Source: a bacterium (GTDB lineage: Bacteria; Bacillota; Clostridia; Lachnospirales; Lachnospiraceae). From it: a stretch of 64,000 bases of DNA. The notes below the pieces were generated by a model. It had not been told where the DNA came from. It worked only from the letters and a program-made list of their open reading frames with translations, and did not search any database. The position numbers and the translations under genes are program-made. Location of the stretch: the NCBI GenBank assembly GCA_030535455.1, contig JAUNJY010000006.1, forward strand, positions 58,574-122,573, given 5' to 3'. Of the stretch, positions 46,266 through 53,753 are shown piece after piece. Within the stretch, counting starts at the first letter, position 1. The number at the start of each line of letters is the position of its first letter.

Positions 46266-47039
46266 TTATTTGCAGATAGAAATTACTTTTTTTAGCTCTA
46301 AATTTCCACCAAAAAGATCTAATGCACTTCCAATTGTAACATCTACTTTACAGTTACCAATCTCTTTTAATTTATTAATATCCTCATAGCTTCCGACGCC
46401 ACCTGCATATGTAACTTTTACACCTTTAATTTTGGCTAACATAGCAACAATCTTCTCTTCAATTCCAGATGCCTTACCTTCCACATCTACCGCATGAATT
46501 AAAAACTCATCACAATAAGATGCAAGCTTCTCCAATAACTCAACAGTGACCTCCTCTTGTGTGAAGTTCTGCCATCGATCTGTTACTACAATGTAACTAT
46601 CTCCTCTTTTTCTACAACTCAAATCTAATACAAGATGTTCTTTTCCCACTGCTGAAACCATCTTTTCAAGATTTTCGTAATTAATCTTTCCATCTTTAAA
46701 AACATAGCTAGTCACAATGACATGACTTGCCCCATATGTAATAAACTGCTTTGCATTGTCAGCATTTATGCCTCCACCAACCATTAATCCACCAGGATAA
46801 TTCTGTAATGCTTCTTTGGCTTGTCTTAAATCTTCCTTATAATAAGAAGATTCTACTCCATTTAACAAAATTATATGCCCACCTGATAAATTTAACTTCT
46901 TATATAATGAAGCATAAAACTCTGCTCCCTGCTTTGACACAAAGTTTTCCTCTGCCTGATCCATATAATCCTTAAGGCTGCCACCTACAATCTGCTTTAC
47001 TTGTCCATTATGTATATCAATACATGGCCGAAATTTCAT
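46266..47039 (-). CDS. hisA: Eukaryotic-type HisA (ProFAR isomerase)
   Basis: 257 residues. Converts ProFAR to PRFAR, step four of histidine synthesis. It matches the yeast HIS6-type branch rather than ordinary bacterial HisA: MKFRPCIDIHNGQVKQIVGGSL, FVSKQGAEFYASLYKKLNLSGGHIILL, LMVGGGINADNAKQF, VLDLSCRKRGDSYIVVTDRWQ, DEFLIHAVDVEGKASGIEE, VTYAGGVGSYEDI and GSALDLFGGNL. It stands alone with no his operon around it, which suggests acquisition or replacement by horizontal transfer. The ATG is preceded by AGAGGAAG. Confidence 0.92.
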   Translation of the reverse strand: MKFRPCIDIHNGQVKQIVGGSLKDYMDQAEENFVSKQGAEFYASLYKKLNLSGGHIILLNGVESSYYKEDLRQAKEALQNYPGGLMVGGGINADNAKQFITYGASHVIVTSYVFKDGKINYENLEKMVSAVGKEHLVLDLSCRKRGDSYIVVTDRWQNFTQEEVTVELLEKLASYCDEFLIHAVDVEGKASGIEEKIVAMLAKIKGVKVTYAGGVGSYEDINKLKEIGNCKVDVTIGSALDLFGGNLELKKVISICK

Positions 47040-47122
47040 TCAATTCTTCCTCTTTCCTTTGTTTATCGTGACATTATTTATAAACATTCTAATAAATGCC
47101 ATATTAAATTACAATAATAAAG

Positions 47123-47140
47123 TTATCCACATTATCCACT
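47123..47140 (+). promoter_or_regulatory. Pair of DnaA-box-like 9-mers (downstream of the DUF1540 gene)
   Basis: TTATCCACA directly followed by TTATCCACT, then an inverted TTGTGGAA a few bases on. The first is a perfect consensus DnaA box. The arrangement is repeated with the order swapped at 47583-47600. Confidence 0.6.
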
Positions 47141-47156
47141 TTTTATTGTGGAAAAA

Positions 47157-47196
47157 ATTTACAGGGAAAATCACATATTGAAAATCCCTGTAAATC
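47157..47196 (-). terminator. Hairpin after the DUF1540 gene
   Basis: ATTTACAGGGA and TCCCTGTAAAT arms around an 18-base loop, 7 bases after the stop codon; the minus-strand T-tail is modest. Confidence 0.6.
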
Positions 47197-47202
47197 TGAT
47201 TA

Positions 47203-47520
47203 CTATTCTAGTCTAAATGAGGCACATTCTGTTCCTATTGCAGTTTGAGATCCACATCCAGCTACATCAATACTATCGGCATTACATCGATTATTATCAT
47301 TATATGCACAATTTTCAGCTTCACAAGCTATTTCTGTACTTTTCGTTGCATAACCACACTGTTCACAATTTGAAAAGGACTCTTTTTGATCACAAAAGGA
47401 TCCACAGCAAGTTGAATGTGCATCTTCTGCATGACTTCCAGCTACATGAATCTCGTTTAAAGAACAAAGATACTCACTATTATAAGCGCAATTCTCTACA
47501 CTACAAACTAAATCTGGCAT
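47203..47520 (-). CDS. DUF1540 domain protein (two repeats)
   Basis: 105 residues with two copies of the DUF1540 motif: LVCSVENCAYNSEYLCSLNEIHVAG...CCGSF and IACEAENCAYNDNNRCNADSIDVAG...CASF. Each has four conserved Cys and probably binds a metal ion; a further CEQCGY lies between them. Function unknown; common in clostridia and bacilli. ATG follows AAAGGAG. The gene is bracketed by two DnaA-box-like pairs. Confidence 0.9.
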   Translation of the reverse strand: MPDLVCSVENCAYNSEYLCSLNEIHVAGSHAEDAHSTCCGSFCDQKESFSNCEQCGYATKSTEIACEAENCAYNDNNRCNADSIDVAGCGSQTAIGTECASFRLE

Positions 47521-47582
47521 AATTTCGCTCCTTTAAATGATTTAACTACTTCTTGGACAAGTATTTACTAATTTTTTCCAAG

Positions 47583-47600
47583 TTATCCACTTTATCCACA
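47583..47600 (+). promoter_or_regulatory. Pair of DnaA-box-like 9-mers (upstream of the DUF1540 gene)
   Basis: TTATCCACT directly followed by TTATCCACA, with CTTGTGGAA a few bases later. It lies 60-80 bases upstream of the DUF1540 start, in the promoter position, and mirrors 47123-47140. Confidence 0.6.
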
Positions 47601-47628
47601 TTTTCTTGTGGAAGAATTTTACTTTTAA

Positions 47629-47778
47629 TTATCTTCGTTGATTTTGTGGTCCTATTCCTTCCCTTCTTGAGTTATGTGTTTGGTTTTGGTTCTCAACCTT
47701 TACCTTATTTGTAATGCTATTGAATTCCTCATTACTTTTCTTTTGGGCTTTTCTTTCTTCTTCGAAAGACTTTTCCAT
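47629..47778 (-). CDS. Small basic hydrophilic protein, 49 aa
   Basis: A frame from ATG (complement of 47776-47778) with GAGGTG seven bases upstream to TAA at 47629-47631. The product begins MEKSFEEERKAQKKSNEEF and ends with a basic Gln/Arg-rich tail. No hydrophobic segment, no recognised family. It lies 43 bases downstream of the receiver-TM-BIG2 gene on the same strand and may be co-expressed. Confidence 0.55.
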   Translation of the reverse strand: MEKSFEEERKAQKKSNEEFNSITNKVKVENQNQTHNSRREGIGPQNQRR

Positions 47779-47820
47779 ATCTTCATCACCTCATTTGTAG
47801 TATTGGTGATGTTGTGTTAT

Positions 47821-49452
47821 TTATTCATTTCCGATTACAACCTGAATAGTTTTTTTAATCCCACCGGATGTAGTTGCTGTAACCGTAACCGTACCTACCT
47901 TCTTTGCTGTTATAATACCATTTTTCACAGTTGCTACACTGGTATTACTACTACTCCATTTTATCGCCTCTGTAGCATTACTTGGTGAATAGGAAATCTC
48001 AATATCGGTACTTGTCCCTTTAATCATGCGAATAGACTGAGGCAATACCAGCTTTTTAATCTTGATCGGTGCAACTGTTGGCTTTGGCGTAGATTTTTGA
48101 GTTGGTTTTGGTGTTGGCTCTTTTGTTGGCTTTGGTGTTGATACTGGCTTTGGTGTTGTGGTTGGTTTCTGTGTCACTTTGGGTGTTGGTTTCTGTGTTG
48201 GTGTTCTTGTTGGCTCTTTTGTTGGTTGTACTGTTGGAACTTTTGTCTCTTCTATTATAGGAGTTAATGTAAACACTGGCTCCTGAGTTGTTTGAGGCGT
48301 TGCTGTTATAATCTCATCTGCCCCCTCTTCCATTGCCCCTGTTACGATCTCCACTTCTGGTGTCTGGCTAGGTGCTGGTTCATTACTTGCATCCAACGCA
48401 GCATTATTGGTTGCATAGGTAAAATATTCTGGTGACTCTTTCTTCTCCTCATCCATCTTCTGCATCAGTGTAAAACATACGGGAACTAAAATAGATACTA
48501 AGAGTATTGCACATAAACAGATCGTAACTATTATAGATTTTTTTGATTTTTTTCCTTTCTTTCTTACTTCTTGGACAGGATTATTATAATAAGAAGAAAC
48601 AGGCATCCCTGCATTCCTATTCTGCTGAAACTGATTGTTATTAAATTGTATTTTATCTGGTGAAACATACCCCTGCTGAACATACTGGGACTGTTCAAAT
48701 ACTTGCGGCTGTTCAAATAGTGGTGGCTGTTGCTCTTCCTCCATTGCCTCATTGTATAAGATCGTACTCTGTTCAAGGTCAGGAACAGACTCGTACTGTT
48801 TTACTTGTGCATATAGATCGGCACCGCTCATATACAATTGCTCATTGGATAATTTAACAGTACCTGTTGACCTATCCTGCTCTTGTGGTAACTCTGTTGT
48901 TATCTTCTCGGTCTTTGGCTCTGTCTGTTCGTCTTCTGACAGCTGAAGCAGAATATCTGGATCATTTTCAAATACCTGGGATAAATTCAGCTTCGTTGTC
49001 TGATTATCATCAGATGCTATTTGTGGATTTATTACAGGCAGATTTCCTTCCTCATTTATATACAAAAGGCTGGTTTCCGGATACATCCCTGTTATATACT
49101 TTAAACATTGGCTTACTACCGTAGGAATCCATGTAGTTAATATAACATTCTTAATACCTGCAAAATATAGCGACTGTATAAACGGATCACTGCTGTCCTG
49201 TCCACGTGCAATTATAATAAGGTTACTTTGAAGATTGCACTGTATGTACTTTAGCTGTTTTACCAATTCCTCTGGATACTCTTGTATGCTAATTACGTTT
49301 ATTATTACAAGGCGGTTTGGTATTGTATGAAGTGTATTTATAATACCTTCCATTGTATGGACATCAGTTATCATTTGAAGCTCTTCTGTAATATTCTTTG
49401 CAATTTCACCTACAAACTGCTCATCTATTCTATCTCCAATATATAATACCAT
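47821..49452 (-). CDS. Single-pass membrane protein: cytoplasmic receiver-like domain, TM helix, Pro/Thr stalk, extracellular BIG2 domain
   Basis: 543 residues. Residues 1-125 have an alternating beta/alpha pattern (MVLYIGDRIDEQFV, RLVIINVISI, NLIIIARG, GIKNVILTTW) like a CheY or TadZ/CpaE pseudo-receiver, without the usual phospho-acceptor context. An acidic, Gln-rich linker leads to one membrane helix (306-330) after a basic KKGKKSKK patch, so the N-terminus is inside. Outside, a Pro/Thr-rich stalk with repeated KPT-type units (404-462) carries a BIG2 Ig-like domain (465-543). This could connect an external surface contact to a cytosolic partner. I know no named family with this order. ATG follows GGGAGGGG. 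Confidence 0.8.
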   Translation of the reverse strand: MVLYIGDRIDEQFVGEIAKNITEELQMITDVHTMEGIINTLHTIPNRLVIINVISIQEYPEELVKQLKYIQCNLQSNLIIIARGQDSSDPFIQSLYFAGIKNVILTTWIPTVVSQCLKYITGMYPETSLLYINEEGNLPVINPQIASDDNQTTKLNLSQVFENDPDILLQLSEDEQTEPKTEKITTELPQEQDRSTGTVKLSNEQLYMSGADLYAQVKQYESVPDLEQSTILYNEAMEEEQQPPLFEQPQVFEQSQYVQQGYVSPDKIQFNNNQFQQNRNAGMPVSSYYNNPVQEVRKKGKKSKKSIIVTICLCAILLVSILVPVCFTLMQKMDEEKKESPEYFTYATNNAALDASNEPAPSQTPEVEIVTGAMEEGADEIITATPQTTQEPVFTLTPIIEETKVPTVQPTKEPTRTPTQKPTPKVTQKPTTTPKPVSTPKPTKEPTPKPTQKSTPKPTVAPIKIKKLVLPQSIRMIKGTSTDIEISYSPSNATEAIKWSSSNTSVATVKNGIITAKKVGTVTVTATTSGGIKKTIQVVIGNE

Positions 49453-49691
49453 TGGTCCCCTCCCTTTCCTTCTTATATAAAAGTTACCATTTATAAATGG
49501 CTGCTACAATATTTTATCAAGAATAGGCCTAAACATGTAAAGAATACGTCGACAAATGAAGGATTTACTAGGGACAAGGCTATCTAAATCGATATTCACA
49601 ACTTTTTACATAATAAAATAAAGTAAATTGTTGCTTCTACTTGTTTTTGTTAATTACTTCCTGTTTTTACCTATTATTTTCTATTTGATAG

Positions 49692-49719
49692 TTGACAATC
49701 AGAATTAGAATCGTATAAT
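49692..49719 (+). promoter_or_regulatory. Sigma-A promoter of amt2
   Basis: Perfect TTGACA (49692-49697) and TATAAT (49714-49719) with a 16-bp spacer, identical in layout to the amt1 promoter. Confidence 0.8.
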
Positions 49720-49732
49720 TAGAGCAAATGAA

Positions 49733-49783
49733 AAGCGAAGGTGCTTTACACATTATATGTGAAGCACCTTCGCTTTTTATTTT
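49733..49783 (+). terminator. Attenuator hairpin in the amt2 leader
   Basis: AAGCGAAGGTGCTTTACACA pairs with TGTGAAGCACCTTCGCTT and is followed by TTTTTATTTT, starting about a dozen bases after the minus-10. It sits where the amt1 attenuator sits and shares its 5'-arm sequence. Confidence 0.75.
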
Positions 49784-49842
49784 ATTAAATTATGCAAGTA
49801 AGTGATCTACTTACTTTTGCAATAAAAAAGGGAGGTATGTTT

Positions 49843-51570
49843 ATGACATTTTCCGCACAAAACACAATTTGGGTGCTTTTAGCAGCCGCTCTAGTTTTCT
49901 TCATGCAAGCAGGTTTCGCAATGGTTGAAACCGGTTTTACAAGAGCCAAAAATGCAGGTAACATCATTATGAAAAACTTAATGGATTTCTCAATTGGTAC
50001 TCCAATTTTCTGGCTTGTTGGCTTTGGAATAATGTTTGGAGGAAGCAACGATTTTATTGGTACCATCGGAGGTATTGCCTCTGAAGCAAACTATGGTAAT
50101 GGCATGTTACCAGATGGTGTTCCATTCTTTGCATTTCTGATTTTCCAAACAGTATTCTGTGCAACAGCAGCTACCATCGTTTCCGGTGCAATGGCTGAAC
50201 GAACAAAATTTATTTCTTATTGTATCTATAGTTTATTAATCAGCTTAGTTGTATATCCTGTTTCAGGTCATTGGATTTGGGGTGGTGGATGGCTTTCACA
50301 AATGGGCTTCCATGATTTTGCAGGTTCCTGTGCTGTACATATGGTTGGTGGTGTTGCCGCATTCATTGGTGCCCTGATCCTTGGCCCACGTATCGGTAAG
50401 TATGGTAAAAATGGCAAAGTTCATGCAATTCCAGGACACAGCCTGACGCTTGGTGCTCTTGGCGTATTCATCCTATGGTTCTGCTGGTTTGGTTTTAATG
50501 GTGGTTCTACAGTTTCCATGGGCGATGATGCAGCTATCCAGAGTGCTGCTAAGATTTTCGTAACAACAAATCTTGCAGCTGCAGTTGCAACTTGTACAGT
50601 TATGATTATTACATGGTTGCGCTATAAAAAACCAGATGTCTCAATGACATTGAATGGTACTCTTGCCGGTCTTGTAGCTATTACTGCCGGATGTGATACA
50701 GTAAGTCCTTTAAGTTCCGCAATCATTGGTATTATCTCAGGCTTTGTAGTGGTATTTGGTATTGAGTTTATTGATAAAGTATTAAAGGTCGATGATCCAG
50801 TTGGTGCAGTAGGCGTCCATGGATTAAACGGATTATTTGGTACTCTTGCTGTTGGTCTATTCTCTGACGGTGCTGGTACAGACTGGAAAGGTTTATTTAC
50901 AGGTGGTGGATTTAAACTACTTGGTATCCAGGCTCTAGGTGTAATTTCTGTTATTGCTTGGGTTGCAATCACAATGTTCATTATATTTGAAGTAATTAAA
51001 CACACCATTGGCTTACGTGTCAGCCGCGAAGAAGAAATTCTTGGGCTCGACAGTACTGAGCATAATCTTCCATCCTCTTATGCTGATTTCTTACAAGTTC
51101 CAAATCAATTAGCTTCCAGCTTATCAGAGTCTGACGAAGTATCAAGTTCAAAGGCTCCTGTTGATGCATCTGTACCAGTACAGGTGGTTAGCGGATCTAC
51201 TCCTGCCAGCGATGTCAAACTTACTAAAGTCTCAATTATTTGTAAGCAGAACAAATTTGATGACTTAAAAGAAGCATTAAATGATATCGGGGTTATGGGA
51301 ATAACGGTTACTCAGGTTCTTGGATGTGGTGTTCAAAAAGGTGCAACTAAGTATTATCGAGGTGTTGCCGTTGATGTAGTTGTCCTTCCGAAAGTCAAAG
51401 TGGATGTAGTTGTGAGCAAGGTTCCTGTTCGTGATGTAATCGAAACAGCGAAAAAAGCATTATATACAGGTAACATTGGTGATGGTAAGATTTTTGTATA
51501 TGATGTTGAAAATGTAATCAAAGTAAGAACCGGAGAAGAAGGCTATGATGCACTTCAAGGTGAATCCTAA
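49843..51570 (+). CDS. Ammonium channel Amt fused to P-II, second copy
   Basis: 575 residues, nearly identical in sequence and layout to the protein at 1329: Amt channel with paired pore histidines (AVHMVGG, VGVHGLNG), linker, and C-terminal P-II with KYYRG, TGNIGDGKIF and RTGEEG. The linker (about 410-460) is the most divergent part. Start at 49843 is seven bases after GGGAGG; an ATG two codons earlier is too close to it. The synonymous positions differ widely from amt1, so the duplication is old and the protein is under purifying selection. No gltB, glnA or separate glnK is in the window. Confidence 0.95.
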   Translation: MTFSAQNTIWVLLAAALVFFMQAGFAMVETGFTRAKNAGNIIMKNLMDFSIGTPIFWLVGFGIMFGGSNDFIGTIGGIASEANYGNGMLPDGVPFFAFLIFQTVFCATAATIVSGAMAERTKFISYCIYSLLISLVVYPVSGHWIWGGGWLSQMGFHDFAGSCAVHMVGGVAAFIGALILGPRIGKYGKNGKVHAIPGHSLTLGALGVFILWFCWFGFNGGSTVSMGDDAAIQSAAKIFVTTNLAAAVATCTVMIITWLRYKKPDVSMTLNGTLAGLVAITAGCDTVSPLSSAIIGIISGFVVVFGIEFIDKVLKVDDPVGAVGVHGLNGLFGTLAVGLFSDGAGTDWKGLFTGGGFKLLGIQALGVISVIAWVAITMFIIFEVIKHTIGLRVSREEEILGLDSTEHNLPSSYADFLQVPNQLASSLSESDEVSSSKAPVDASVPVQVVSGSTPASDVKLTKVSIICKQNKFDDLKEALNDIGVMGITVTQVLGCGVQKGATKYYRGVAVDVVVLPKVKVDVVVSKVPVRDVIETAKKALYTGNIGDGKIFVYDVENVIKVRTGEEGYDALQGES

Positions 51571-51611
51571 TTTACTTATATACTTATCTGATTTAGTGGC
51601 AAATAAAAAAT

Positions 51612-51642
51612 AGAGAGGCCCCAGTAATGCTGGGACCTCTCT
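51612..51642 (+). repeat. Left copy of the duplicated terminator hairpin (31 bp)
   Basis: AGAGAGG-CCCAG / CTGGG-CCTCTCT hairpin identical to 51877-51907, preceded by A residues and followed at once by element A, so lacking a T-tract. Confidence 0.85.
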
Positions 51643-51876
51643 CAGCTTGTCGACAAAGTCGCCAAGCTTTGGATGAAATCAGGCTTTCATCCAGTGCCGA
51701 AGGAAATGATTAGTGCTCATTCGTGCAAGTCCTTATAAAGCAGGACCTATTCGCACTAATCCGATATCCGAAAAGCGTGGTTTCCGGATATCGATTTCAA
51801 TGAAAACCCAGGTTTTCAAACTTTCCTCTAAGCAGTGCGTTGGAGTGAATGCATAATTTCATTTGTCTACAGTCTG
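51643..51876 (+). mobile_element. Non-coding terminator-associated element, family A copy 2 (234 bp)
   Basis: Same element as 27624-27858, in the same orientation relative to the gene before it. Left end CAGCTTGTCGACAA; right end, read inward, CAGACTGTAGACAA, matching the left end at 11 of 14 positions. Most differences from copy 1 lie near the right end. Several stems are weakened by unpaired changes (for example GTCGCC for GTCGAC), which suggests decay as DNA rather than selection on RNA structure. It is flanked by exact 31-bp copies of the amt2 terminator hairpin. No coding frame. Confidence 0.75.
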
Positions 51877-51916
51877 AGAGAGGCCCCAGTAATGCTGGGA
51901 CCTCTCTATTTTTTTA
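51877..51916 (+). terminator. Right copy of the duplicated terminator, with T-tract (amt2)
   Basis: The same 31-bp hairpin as 51612-51642 followed by ATTTTTTT, presumably the original amt2 terminator. Confidence 0.8.
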
Positions 51917-51930
51917 GAACAATTTTCTTT

Positions 51931-52176
51931 TTAGTCTCTTCGAAGTGCAAAGATTACGCCTCCAAACAAACCAATTACAATGCCCAAGAAAAGCAATGTT
52001 ATGCTTAACTGGTCTATGCTAAGTATTGGCTCATGGTAAATGAATACCTTTCCTATTACTGATAAAAACATAGCTACCAAGCAATAAGTAATTATGTTAA
52101 GAATTAAGAAATATTTAATCTGATCACCTTTACTTTTAATTGCTATCCTTTCTGACAGCTCCCATACACGTTTCAT
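51931..52176 (-). CDS. Small two-pass membrane protein, 81 aa
   Basis: Two hydrophobic helices (FLILNIITYCLVAMFLSVIGKVFI and LSITLLFLGIVIGLFGGVIFALRR) with short polar ends. I do not recognise a family. ATG on the complement of 52174-52176 follows AGGAG; a GTG three codons earlier overlaps that site. It is isolated and convergent with amt2. Confidence 0.7.
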   Translation of the reverse strand: MKRVWELSERIAIKSKGDQIKYFLILNIITYCLVAMFLSVIGKVFIYHEPILSIDQLSITLLFLGIVIGLFGGVIFALRRD

Positions 52177-52278
52177 ATTATCCACTCCTAACTATGATAA
52201 GTTATCTTATGAACAATACAATAACATGGTCACATGAAATTCATACAGTTGTAGTGTAAAGTGCAGCTAAAATATATC

Positions 52279-52330
52279 TAAACTGACTTGGCAAGTTGTC
52301 CGGCCAAGCCTGGCCGAGTTAGTTTTTTCC
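52279..52330 (+). terminator. Orphan plus-strand terminator-like hairpin
   Basis: AACTGACTTGGC pairs with GCCGAGTTAGTT, enclosing a smaller GGCCA/TGGCC stem, followed by six T residues. No plus-strand gene precedes it except amt2, 700 bases away beyond its own terminator. Confidence 0.5.
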
Positions 52331-52358
52331 CTTCAGATGAATTTTTTATTACAAAAAA

Positions 52359-52403
52359 TACCCACTATAACGGTAGTTTCTCCGTATAGTGGGCTATTTT
52401 TAT
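52359..52403 (-). terminator. Terminator of the nptA-phoP-phoR operon
   Basis: ATAGCCCACTATACGG pairs with CCGTTATAGTGGGTAT, followed by a T-run on the minus strand. Confidence 0.85.
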
Positions 52404-52407
52404 TTCT

Positions 52408-53745
52408 CTATATTTCCTGAAACGTTACTCGAATCATGGTACCTTTTCCGACCTCACTCTTTAATTCTAAGTGAGCATTTTCATGTCTCGCAACAATATG
52501 TTTTACAATTGCAAGTCCTAGTCCCGTTCCACCTGTAGATTTTGACCTGCTTTTATCCACTCGATAAAAGCGTTCAAATATTCTATCTTGATTTTCTTTT
52601 GAAATTCCTATTCCTGTGTCTTTTACAACTAGTTCTACGTAATTGGTTCCGTTTACAGAAATTGATTTTACAGACACATCTACACGGCCATTTTCATTGT
52701 TATAACGGATTGCATTATCACATAAGTTAAAAATAAGCTCTTCCATCATCTCTTTATTTGCAGTTACGCAAGCCGGCTCACCATGAAACTCTATGGTAAC
52801 GTGATGTTTCTGAGCATTCATTTGAAGCATCTGAACACAGCTGCTTGCTATATTATAAAGATTTGTCTTCTCATAATTTACTTCTCGTTCAATATGATCG
52901 AGTTCTGACAAACGAATAATATCGTTTATAAGAGTCAGGAGTCGGTTGGAATTACGATGGATCTCTGCTGCAAAGCGAGTGATATCTTCCTCTGTAGCCA
53001 TTCCATTTTCAATTAACTCCGAATATCCTGAAATTGCAGTTAATGGTGTCTTTAATTCATGAGAAACATTTGCCGTAAATTCTTGTCGAAGGCTAGCATT
53101 CCTAATAATATCTGCATGCTGTTTCTTAATCGTTGTAATAAACGGTATTAACTCCTTATAAACAATTGGTGTATTTCCTTCATCCAGATTATTTGCAAGA
53201 TGCTCGATCGGCTCAACTAAACTTTTCGTAAGAAAATGTGATAAAACAGCACATATGATAAATAAAACCACACTGGTCATCCCGATTATTGGTAATGCGC
53301 TTAAAAATACACTTAGAATGCTTCCTGCCTCTTTTGCAACACGAAGTACAGAGCCATTCTTTAGTAGCACTGCATAATAAAATGCATTTTTCTCCAGTGT
53401 CTTAGACTCTCTGACTGCCTGACCTTCTCCAGTATTAAATGCCTCAACTACCTCAGGACGTCCGCTATGGTTATCAAGACCACCAATGTCCACATTAGTG
53501 TCGAATTCTACAATTCCTTCAGGACTAATAATTGTAACTCGTAGCTCATCTAAATTTTCATTAAAATCATAAGTCTTATACTCATCATAGATATCTGCAG
53601 TTACAAGGACACGTACATAGGTCTTTAAATCCTGCATTACTTCTTTCTTAAATAACTCATAAAAAACAACAGTTGCCATTGTTACCGTAATAATAATCGC
53701 AACTGCTACCACTGCTAAAAAACGTAAGTTTATCTTCTTCTTCAT
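52408..53745 (-). CDS. phoR: Phosphate sensor histidine kinase (PhoR-like)
   Basis: 445 residues: membrane helix (about 9-31), extracytoplasmic sensor region, second helix (about 150-178), then HisKA with phospho-His in NVSHELKTPLTAISGYSE. The ATPase domain has LCDNAIRYNN (N box), DTGIGI (G1) and GTGLGLAIVKHI (G2). It phosphorylates the adjacent response regulator. PhoR identity rests on the PhoB-like partner, the surrounding phosphate genes and Pho-box sequences. Confidence 0.9.
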   Translation of the reverse strand: MKKKINLRFLAVVAVAIIITVTMATVVFYELFKKEVMQDLKTYVRVLVTADIYDEYKTYDFNENLDELRVTIISPEGIVEFDTNVDIGGLDNHSGRPEVVEAFNTGEGQAVRESKTLEKNAFYYAVLLKNGSVLRVAKEAGSILSVFLSALPIIGMTSVVLFIICAVLSHFLTKSLVEPIEHLANNLDEGNTPIVYKELIPFITTIKKQHADIIRNASLRQEFTANVSHELKTPLTAISGYSELIENGMATEEDITRFAAEIHRNSNRLLTLINDIIRLSELDHIEREVNYEKTNLYNIASSCVQMLQMNAQKHHVTIEFHGEPACVTANKEMMEELIFNLCDNAIRYNNENGRVDVSVKSISVNGTNYVELVVKDTGIGISKENQDRIFERFYRVDKSRSKSTGGTGLGLAIVKHIVARHENAHLELKSEVGKGTMIRVTFQEI

Positions 53746-53753
53746 TGGGTCAC

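Larger units (their letters stand above)
49453..49842. other. Intergenic region and amt2 leader
   Basis: The left 230 bases show no gene. The right part holds the amt2 promoter, its attenuator hairpin, and a further hairpin (49795-49822, GCAAGTAAGT/ACTTACTTTTGC) just before the ribosome binding site. Confidence 0.6.

Noticed and set aside
47123-47600. Replication origin (oriC)
   Set aside because: Only four DnaA-like boxes, no AT-rich unwinding region of note beyond background, and no dnaA, dnaN, rpmH or gidA nearby.
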